Origin: Candidatus Proteinoplasmatales archaeon SG8-5
GTDB lineage: Archaea > Thermoplasmatota > Thermoplasmata > SG8-5
Direction of reading: 5' to 3'
Assembly: GCA_001595885.1 (NCBI GenBank)
Contig: LSSH01000053.1
Coordinates: forward strand, 1 to 7,370
Length of the DNA stretch: 7,370 bases
Under the pieces are notes generated by a model. That model did not search any database and was not told where the DNA came from. It worked only from the letters and a program-made list of their open reading frames with translations. The first letter of the stretch is position 1; each line of letters starts with the position of its first letter. The translations under genes were made by a program, and so were the position numbers. Positions 1 through 4,984 of the stretch are shown one piece after another.

Positions 1-136
1 CCTCCAGTGTCCAGAGAAGCTCGTCCAGTTTTGACGCCTTTATCTTTTTGCCCTCGTCGCTGATGGCATCATCGGCAAGCACTTCGTCAGCACCAGTCTT
101 GAAACCGCTGAACTTCTCTTTCAAGAATTTGAACAT
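1..136 (-). CDS. ftsY: FtsY, signal recognition particle receptor (N-terminal part only, runs off the window)
   Basis: FtsY is the membrane-associated GTPase that receives SRP-ribosome complexes and hands them to the Sec translocon. Only the first 45 codons are visible. They start with ATG at 136 (MFKFLKEKF) and run into a lysine/aspartate-rich segment ending in LDELLWTLE, which resembles the start of the N-domain helical bundle; the GTPase domain lies outside the window. The start sits 2 bases after the prefoldin alpha stop, with a GAGG-type ribosome binding site inside the end of that gene (147-150 on the minus strand). The assignment rests partly on context, because ftsY directly follows prefoldin alpha in many archaea, as I recall it. 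No signature motif of the GTPase can be seen, so the call is good but not proven. Confidence 0.78.
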   Translation of the reverse strand, partial: MFKFLKEKFSGFKTGADEVLADDAISDEGKKIKASKLDELLWTLE

Positions 137-138
137 CG

Positions 139-564
139 CTATTCATCCTCAATGCCTGACTGGGCATAGACTTCCTGCAGCTGCCGGGTGAGCGCGCCGC
201 ACTTGGCCTCTAACTCGGCAACGTTGCTCGCGATATCCTGGCCGGCCTTGTTCAGCCCATCGATGTGCCTGTCTAGCCTCTTGAGCGCTTCGCCAATGCT
301 CTCCTCGGCAGCGATTGTCGAGCCGAGATTCGATATCACCTTGTCGACTTCGTCGAGTTTTGCATGGATGAAGAAGTTTGCACCAATCGGAACAAGCATG
401 TTTTCGCCACTTTTACTGCCCTTGATGCCGTTCAGAGTATCCCTGGCCCTCATAAACTCCTCTATGTTCAACCTGAGTATTTCATCCTGTTTAACAAGGG
501 TGTCCAGCTGGGCTCTGGAGGTTTCCAGCTCCATTACTTTCTTCCTGATTTCTTCTTCCTGCAT
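139..564 (-). CDS. pfdA: Prefoldin subunit alpha
   Basis: Subunit of the hexameric (two alpha, four beta) prefoldin chaperone, which holds unfolded proteins in the cytoplasm and passes them to the thermosome. The 141-residue product is the usual length for archaeal alpha subunits. It has an N-terminal coiled-coil helix (about residues 2-47), a central beta-hairpin region around MLVPIGANFFIHAKL (56-70), and a C-terminal coiled-coil helix (about 83-135), which is the alpha-type layout. I chose ATG 564 (MQEEEIRKK) rather than the upstream ATG at 612. The longer form would add 16 residues lying mostly inside the ribosomal protein gene, and the 564 start is 4 bases after that gene's stop, typical of operon spacing. 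The gene lies between rpl18a and ftsY, probably co-transcribed. Confidence 0.93.
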   Translation of the reverse strand: MQEEEIRKKVMELETSRAQLDTLVKQDEILRLNIEEFMRARDTLNGIKGSKSGENMLVPIGANFFIHAKLDEVDKVISNLGSTIAAEESIGEALKRLDRHIDGLNKAGQDIASNVAELEAKCGALTRQLQEVYAQSGIEDE

Positions 565-568
565 AGTT

Positions 569-793
569 TCAACCCGTAACCTTGAAGGCAACCACTGAAT
601 CAGATATCTCATCGGGTTTTATCTCATCTATACTGGTTAATGTAATGTCATACCTCTTTACTTTATGACGACTGCCCAGATCAGAAAGGATGAGCTCGAT
701 GGCTTCTTCCTTGTTCTCACAGGCGACCTCTTTACTGAAGTTCTGGACCATTCTGCCCATTCTAAAGGTGCCAGTAACTCTGAATGCTTTCAT
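569..793 (-). CDS. rpl18a: 50S ribosomal protein L18Ae (LX)
   Basis: Small archaeal/eukaryotic-type protein of the large ribosomal subunit, 74 residues. The fold's recognisable features are the N-terminal MKAFRVTGTFRMG strand, the ENKEEAIELILSDLGSRHKVKR stretch (about residues 27-47, including the GSRHKVKR motif) and a following beta strand. ATG 793 has a GGGAG ribosome binding site 6 bases upstream (800-804, minus strand). It is the first gene of the rpl18a-pfdA-ftsY cluster and appears to be served by a box A just upstream. The single-domain length is normal for archaeal LX, whereas eukaryotic L18a is longer. Confidence 0.9.
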   Translation of the reverse strand: MKAFRVTGTFRMGRMVQNFSKEVACENKEEAIELILSDLGSRHKVKRYDITLTSIDEIKPDEISDSVVAFKVTG

Positions 794-828
794 ACTTAAC
801 TCCCGGGGAGGTTGAAAAGGATTGAGCC

Positions 829-835
829 TATAAAG
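829..835 (-). promoter_or_regulatory. Candidate box A (TATA element) for rpl18a-pfdA-ftsY
   Basis: On the minus strand the sequence reads CTTTATAGG. A start of transcription about 26 bases downstream would fall near 805, giving a leader of about 12 bases that still contains the GGGAG site. The AT-rich block at 881-891 also reads as a TATA-like element on this strand and is an alternative; it would give a leader of roughly 65 bases. Confidence 0.45.
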
Positions 836-861
836 ATTATGGAGTTAATCACTAGCTAAAA

Positions 862-873
862 TGGTTATAACCA
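862..873. promoter_or_regulatory. Perfect 12-bp palindrome in a divergent promoter region, candidate operator
   Basis: TGGTTATAACCA is its own reverse complement. It lies 8 bases upstream of the plus-strand TATA element and about 27 bases upstream of the minus-strand box A. The half-site TGGTTA recurs at 917-922, next to the start of the plus-strand gene. Position and symmetry suit a dimeric regulator or the upstream part of the core promoter. That a protein binds here is inference. Confidence 0.35.
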
Positions 874-880
874 CTTTAAC

Positions 881-891
881 TTTATATATTA
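881..891 (+). promoter_or_regulatory. Candidate box A (TATA element) for the surface-protein gene
   Basis: TTTATATATTA is a near-ideal archaeal TATA box. Its centre is about 26 bases upstream of 911-912, so transcription would begin just before the ribosome binding site at 913-920. This is the strongest promoter-like element in the window. Its presence suggests the now-broken gene is still transcribed. Confidence 0.6.
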
Positions 892-912
892 TAACATCCT
901 ATATTACATGTT

Positions 913-920
913 AAGGTGGT
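913..920 (+). promoter_or_regulatory. Ribosome binding site of the surface-protein gene
   Basis: AAGGTGGT resembles the GAGGTGAT-type archaeal Shine-Dalgarno sequence. It ends 4 bases before ATG 925. It overlaps the alternative in-frame GTG at 916, which argues that ATG 925 is the real start. Confidence 0.55.
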
Positions 921-1579
921 TAGTATGGGTGGTAAAAACATCTTCAGCCTTGTGTTTAGCCTATCGATTGTAATCATGTTATTCACGGCGTTGGGCATAT
1001 CCTTGACAATCCCAATGGCCAGTGCGGACACATCACTGAGAGCGGACTGGATCGACCTGGACTACAACACGGACTATATGATGGGCGAAGCCCTGTACCA
1101 TATAGACTTTGGTAACATGTCAGGTAAGGATGAGTGTGAATATCCTGGATGACGATGTTGACAACCTGATGCTCAACATCTCGCAATACTCGGATACAGC
1201 CTTCGACTTCCAGGACCCGGACACCTCGACAGACCAAATCGAGGGTGCCCGTTCTGGCCCGGCGAACCCGATAGCTGGTAACACCAACAATTTCGACTTC
1301 TGGTTCGACGTGCTTGCAACCTCGACACTCGGAGCACCCAGCTCGAGAGACCTGACGATCAGGTACTGGTTCTGGGACGAGAACTCGGGTCAGGAGAGGA
1401 GCGATACTCTATCCAACGTGAAGATATATATCAGCTCCATCTGGGACAACCCGGCCAACGACCCGGACGGCCAGCTGGCCAACGCTGTTGACGCTAACGA
1501 TGACGGCCCCTTCGAGGCCGGCGATATGTTCGAGGCCACGACGATCAACCTCAACAACTACGACCCGGCTGCCGAAGCC

Positions 1580-1623
1580 GGTGACATAACTTGCACGTTG
1601 AGGTGACATAACTTGCACGTTGA
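1580..1623 (+). repeat. Perfect 22-bp tandem duplication inside the surface-protein gene
   Basis: Two identical 22-bp copies lie head to tail, 1580-1601 and 1602-1623, each beginning GGTGACATAACTTG and ending CGTTGA. The match does not extend beyond either edge. Since 22 is not a multiple of three, the second copy changes frame and brings a TGA (1604-1606) into the upstream frame. Skipping one copy joins EAGDITCTL directly to TEPGNGVTL in one frame, which shows the single-copy form is the ancestral coding state. Confidence 0.95.
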
Positions 1624-1826
1624 CCGAACCCGGCAACGGCGTCACATTGGCTGGCGGCCAGAACGTCTGTTCGATCCCCGGCGGTATCGCCGCCGGAGCC
1701 AACGACGACCTGCTGTACAGGACCGACGTTGCGGTCGGAACACCACCCGGTGTTTACACGGGCTCTGCCGACATCGTATACACGAGGGACGACAGTGACC
1801 TGACCATAACAGAGGCCAACCTGATC

Positions 1827-1854
1827 GTGGACTGGGAGGTGTGGACTGGGAGGT
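1827..1854 (+). repeat. Perfect 14-bp tandem duplication inside the surface-protein gene
   Basis: GTGGACTGGGAGGT occurs twice in direct succession, at 1827-1840 and 1841-1854, with mismatches on both outer edges. The 14-bp gain shifts the frame; removing one copy joins ANLIVDWEV to DFSFADDDPFED. The event is the same type as the 22-bp duplication about 225 bases upstream. Confidence 0.95.
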
Positions 1855-2166
1855 CGACTTCTCGTTCGCGGACGATGACCCGTTCGAGGACGGTAAACCG
1901 TATTCCGAATACCAGTGCGTGGCAACCGATGTGACGATCACGGACTCGGACGTCGGTGATGCCAATGTGACCAGGCACGAGGAGGAGGCCGAGGGTTCGT
2001 CCGCTCAGTCCATTGAGGATTCCGATGCCTATGGTGTAACTTCATTCACCACTCCTGTCGAAGAAGGCTCGGAATCACAAAAGAACGTGGTCTGGGTCCT
2101 TGCACCAGTCGCCATTGCAGTCGTATCGTTGATAATAATCTCTGCTTTGTTGTTCAGTCGGAAAGA

Positions 2167-3324
2167 TTAGGTGACTATCTCACCGAGTTTGTCCATCTGA
2201 ACTGCCCTTCTAACTTCCAGCGCGAGCCTTCGTCCGGTGCTCATGTTCGTGCGCCAAAGAGCATTGCCGTATGCGTGCCCCACGGCCATGTGTACGTTGG
2301 TCCCGCCGCCGACGCGGGGAGCCACGTCGTAGATGTAGAAGTTCAGGTCCTTGTCCACGCACGTTTGCAGGCAGAAAGGTCCGATGATGCCCGGGTCGTA
2401 ATGTTCCTGGGTCGAATCCACGTATTTCTGCCCGAGCTCGAAGGCCTTCTCGAGCAGGGATTCTCTCAGGGTGGCGGAGTTGTGACCGCACACTGTGAAC
2501 TCAGGCGTCTGCTGCTCGCCGATGAGGGTCATCTGCTGGGGAGCTGGTAATCTGACGTGACCGTCCAATGACGTCTCGAACCTCCAGTCTATGCCGATGA
2601 GCTCGAGCTTGCTCAAATTTGGCTCGATTGGCGAGTAGAAGAAATCGAGGTTGAAGACCGGACCGACGATGTATCGCTCGATCCGGGCCATGGCCAGTGC
2701 CTCCTCTGTTATGACATCGTGCTTCAACAGCTCCTGTGACTTCTCCTGGTACTCCTGATAGCTGGCAGCCGAGAAGAATCCCCGCTCCAGCTTCTTGACC
2801 TTGTGAGGTAATTTGACCATGACCAGACAGTCGATATCTTCCGGGTTCCCGATCCTCTCCGGGAATGGCAGTCCCGCCTTCTCCAGCATCCAGTAATAGT
2901 CCCTCTCCTCGCCCCTTTCCTCGCTCCTCAGGAGGTTGCGGCTTCCGACGAGGGGGACGTTGAAATCGTTCTCTATAGCATCGATGCTGGCGTATGATGT
3001 GAAGGACCTGTTGGGCACGAAAAGGATGTTGTTGGCCTTCAGCCATTCTTGTCTCTCGGGCAGGAGAATCTCATTGAATTTATCTAGTATCACGGCCTCA
3101 TCCACCATACCCCGGATGACCTTCCCGCTCGCGTCCCGCTGCCCTCTGAAAAACTCGGTGTACGTCCTTTCCCTTCCTTTTTGACAAATGGCAACCGTGG
3201 GAAAGCCTTCCTCCACCGCCCCGTCGCACACGTCCAGAGCCGAGTGCGAGGCGATCATTCCTATCTTGATATCAGCGGGTTCGTAAGCCCTGGCGATATC
3301 CTGGATGTCCTTCCTCTCTATCAT
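2167..3324 (-). CDS. purP: PurP-family ATP-grasp ligase (FAICAR synthetase or paralog)
   Basis: PurP makes FAICAR from AICAR, formate and ATP, the archaeal replacement for the bacterial PurH transformylase step of purine synthesis. The 385-residue product is close to family length. Family features visible: the N-terminal ASHSALD (25-31, with His27), VPNRSFTSYASID (103-115), VMVKLP with an ATP-grasp lysine (168-173), FYSP and GIDWRFETSLDGHVRLPA (229-261), GPFCLQ (315-320), and RVGGGTN (337-343). Compared with the M. jannaschii enzyme as I remember it, the glycine-rich nucleotide loop (GARGGRGYF) is replaced by HKVKKLERGFF (174-184), VPHGS is VPNRS, and the Glu before ARVDGGTN is Asp (YDVAPR). 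This could therefore be a PurP paralog with a changed substrate. ATG 3324 is the first plausible start; no strong ribosome binding site is visible. The stop overlaps that of the convergent surface gene by 4 bases. Confidence 0.8.
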   Translation of the reverse strand: MIERKDIQDIARAYEPADIKIGMIASHSALDVCDGAVEEGFPTVAICQKGRERTYTEFFRGQRDASGKVIRGMVDEAVILDKFNEILLPERQEWLKANNILFVPNRSFTSYASIDAIENDFNVPLVGSRNLLRSEERGEERDYYWMLEKAGLPFPERIGNPEDIDCLVMVKLPHKVKKLERGFFSAASYQEYQEKSQELLKHDVITEEALAMARIERYIVGPVFNLDFFYSPIEPNLSKLELIGIDWRFETSLDGHVRLPAPQQMTLIGEQQTPEFTVCGHNSATLRESLLEKAFELGQKYVDSTQEHYDPGIIGPFCLQTCVDKDLNFYIYDVAPRVGGGTNVHMAVGHAYGNALWRTNMSTGRRLALEVRRAVQMDKLGEIVT

Positions 3325-3334
3325 GCAACCACGG

Positions 3335-3346
3335 GAGAATATTCTC
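3335..3346. promoter_or_regulatory. Perfect 12-bp palindrome upstream of the purP-like gene, candidate operator
   Basis: GAGAATATTCTC is fully self-complementary and ends 10 bases before the purP-like start codon, in the 91-base divergent region. Its half ATATTC recurs at 3352-3357. The AT-rich stretch just beyond (3350-3364) could be the box A for purP, which would place the palindrome between the promoter element and the start codon, where a repressor would act. The regulatory role is inference. Confidence 0.35.
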
Positions 3347-3384
3347 TTGGTATATTCAAATATTGATGGTCCGATTTCAGTATG

Positions 3385-3395
3385 TTTTAAATATG
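3385..3395 (+). promoter_or_regulatory. Candidate box A for the propeller protein (leaderless transcript)
   Basis: TTTTAAATATG is centred about 26 bases before ATG 3416, so transcription is expected to begin at or next to the start codon. No Shine-Dalgarno sequence lies in front of the gene, which fits a leaderless messenger. On the opposite strand the same block reads CATATTTAAAA and could also serve the purP-like gene. Confidence 0.5.
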
Positions 3396-3415
3396 CTCAA
3401 TTTGATGCAGAAGTG

Positions 3416-4984
3416 ATGCCGTTGAAAAGGACTGGAATGGCAATATTTGTCGTGTTGATTATTATGATATTATCAACTTCAAGCATTGGGTTATCGACTC
3501 AAGAATCTCATGTTCCCAATGATAAACCGACTGTCCCGTCTCCTGAAAAGCAATCAGATGTTTTATTCGTCCGTGACGGGACCTTTGTCGAGCATACGCC
3601 TTCCATCATCCAGGCGACTAACGGAACATACTTCCTGGCGTATGAATCCGGCAACCCCAGCTGGCATTTCACCATCAACCTGACATGGTCCCCGGACGGA
3701 GCAACGTGGTTTGACGTCGGGGCCATCGTGGGCACAGGCGGCAGCTATGGGAACCGACACCCCTCCCTCATACAAAGACAGGACGGTGACCTGCAGCTCG
3801 CATATCTCACAGACCGGGCGGGAACGTTCCAGCTTTACACCTCGATATCCACCGACGGAACAAGCTGGACCGAGTACGGCCCGCTTGGCGTATCAGGACC
3901 TGCGATCAATCCCTTCATCATCCAGGAAGAAAACGGTGATTTTGCGATGTCCTACCAGCGGTACGGCTCCGCCTTCGACGGCTCATACTTTGCGACCTCA
4001 ACGGATGGGATAAGCTGGACGACCGCAGGGTCCAGGGTGAGTACCCGCTCTCTGCCGAGATTGATGCGTGCCAGCGGGGGCGGAGCTTACCTCATGACCT
4101 TCCAGGGCGGGTCCAGCGGAGATTTCGAGATCAGATACAAGACATCGGAAGATGGTCTGGGATGGAGCTCGGAGCAGACCCTCACAAACACAGGCAACAG
4201 CCACGATTCCTTCCCCTTCGAGTTGAAGAATGGCACTTTCATGGTCTATTTCTGCACCTCTCTCGGCGGCGGTGGATACGAGCTATACCGCAAGTGGTCA
4301 CCGGACATGTCCGCGTGGTCGACCGATGAGCTGATAGACGTTGGCAACTTCAGGTTCGACACAGAGCCCCACGCATTCCAACAGTCATCGAATCAAACGA
4401 CCCTGCTTGCCTGGGGGTACGAGAGCAGCGGCCCAGTCGGAGGTTACGAGGACGTGGACGTCGCCCTCATCTGGATAGAGGACCTGATCAGCTACGACAT
4501 CGCACTAACACAAGGATGGAACCTCGTTTCGTTCCCGGTCGAGGTCGAGGATGAAACCCTGGCGTATGTTCTCGACCCGATAACCGGTCAATGGGACAAT
4601 GTCCAGACCTATGATGCGGCGGGTTGGCATTCAACGATCACGTCCAGACCGAGTGCGCTGAACGATGTGGCTGTCTTGAACAACACCGTGGGTTTTTGGA
4701 TAGACTGCACGGTCGTCCAGACTGTTCTAGCCGTTCAAGGATATGCTCCCGGAATCAGCGCGATACCGTTGAAGGCCGGATGGAACCTCGTGGGTTACCC
4801 ATCCTTCAACGAGAGAACGATTGCGGACGCACTGGTCGGCACGGGCGTTGACCTTCCCGTTGAGGGTTACGACGGCGGCTCCCCATACTGGATAACCCAA
4901 CTGCCAAACTCATACGTCATGAAACCCGGTGAAGCATACTGGATCCATGTCCCCTCCGACACGGTATGGATTGTAGATTGGTGA
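3416..4984 (+). CDS. Secreted six-blade Asp-box (BNR/sialidase-fold) propeller protein with two C-terminal GWNLV modules
   Basis: The 522-residue product begins with a signal peptide (KRTG, then a hydrophobic stretch at about 8-26) and shows no C-terminal membrane helix. Residues about 61-356 hold six repeats of roughly 50 residues. Each opens with a strand such as PSIIQ/PSLIQ/PFIIQ followed by N/D-G and an aromatic strand, and the first five close with an Asp-box-like motif: WSPDGATW (91-98), STDGTSW (145-151), STDGISW (195-201), SEDGLGW (244-250) and WSPDMSAW (294-301). The sixth is degenerate (EPHAFQ 317-322 to VALIWIEDL). This count suits a six-bladed sialidase-type propeller, but I could not identify the full catalytic arginine triad, so an enzyme activity is not claimed. 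Residues 366-450 and 455-522 are related modules, starting GWNLVSFP and GWNLVGYPS, each ending with an aromatic strand (GFWID, AYWIHVP). A likely role is binding or cutting surface glycans. ATG 3416 was chosen because upstream codons overlap purP and the promoter. Confidence 0.82.
   Translation: MPLKRTGMAIFVVLIIMILSTSSIGLSTQESHVPNDKPTVPSPEKQSDVLFVRDGTFVEHTPSIIQATNGTYFLAYESGNPSWHFTINLTWSPDGATWFDVGAIVGTGGSYGNRHPSLIQRQDGDLQLAYLTDRAGTFQLYTSISTDGTSWTEYGPLGVSGPAINPFIIQEENGDFAMSYQRYGSAFDGSYFATSTDGISWTTAGSRVSTRSLPRLMRASGGGAYLMTFQGGSSGDFEIRYKTSEDGLGWSSEQTLTNTGNSHDSFPFELKNGTFMVYFCTSLGGGGYELYRKWSPDMSAWSTDELIDVGNFRFDTEPHAFQQSSNQTTLLAWGYESSGPVGGYEDVDVALIWIEDLISYDIALTQGWNLVSFPVEVEDETLAYVLDPITGQWDNVQTYDAAGWHSTITSRPSALNDVAVLNNTVGFWIDCTVVQTVLAVQGYAPGISAIPLKAGWNLVGYPSFNERTIADALVGTGVDLPVEGYDGGSPYWITQLPNSYVMKPGEAYWIHVPSDTVWIVDW

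Larger units (their letters stand above)
925..2170 (+). pseudogene. Secreted, membrane-anchored acidic surface protein, interrupted by three frameshifts
   Basis: I do not recognise a named family. Coding sense runs from ATG 925 to TAG 2168-2170 but changes frame three times. The first change is a shift of about one base somewhere in 1106-1152. The second and third are perfect tandem duplications, 22 bp (1580-1623) and 14 bp (1827-1854). Removing one extra base and one copy of each duplication gives one continuous 402-residue protein. It has a signal peptide with a likely cleavage after ASA (residues 32-34), an acidic ectodomain rich in D, N and T, and a C-terminal membrane helix (about 378-398, WVLAPVAIAVV...LLF) followed by SRKD. 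Two cysteines (TCT and NVCSIPGG) lie just after the first duplication and could pair. As written, translation from 925 stops at 1152 after about 75 residues. Promoter and ribosome binding site look intact and no further stops have built up, so damage is recent, switchable, or a sequence error. The tail overlaps the stop of the convergent purP-like gene. Confidence 0.8.

Noticed and set aside
188..598. 136-residue plus-strand frame opposite prefoldin alpha
   Set aside because: Antisense shadow of pfdA with no promoter or ribosome binding site of its own.
565..612. Longer N-terminus for prefoldin alpha from ATG 612
   Set aside because: The added residues come mainly from another frame of the ribosomal protein gene and do not resemble prefoldin.
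1109..1606. Separate stand-alone genes in the 925-2170 region
   Set aside because: The later pieces start with TTG or GTG without proper leaders. The joins at 1580-1623 and 1827-1854 are exact tandem duplications whose removal restores one continuous protein with a single signal peptide and a single anchor.
1580..1854. CRISPR or other repeat array
   Set aside because: There are only two adjacent copies of each of two unrelated units, with no spacers.
2501..3046. 181-residue open frame on the minus strand within the purP-like gene
   Set aside because: It is an alternate frame of a gene with recognised family motifs; its Arg/Gly/Pro-rich composition is that of a GC-rich shadow.
3305..3415. 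Longer N-terminus for the propeller protein, starting inside purP
   Set aside because: The extension overlaps the divergent gene and the TATA element and would bury the signal peptide; the start at 3416 fits a leaderless promoter.
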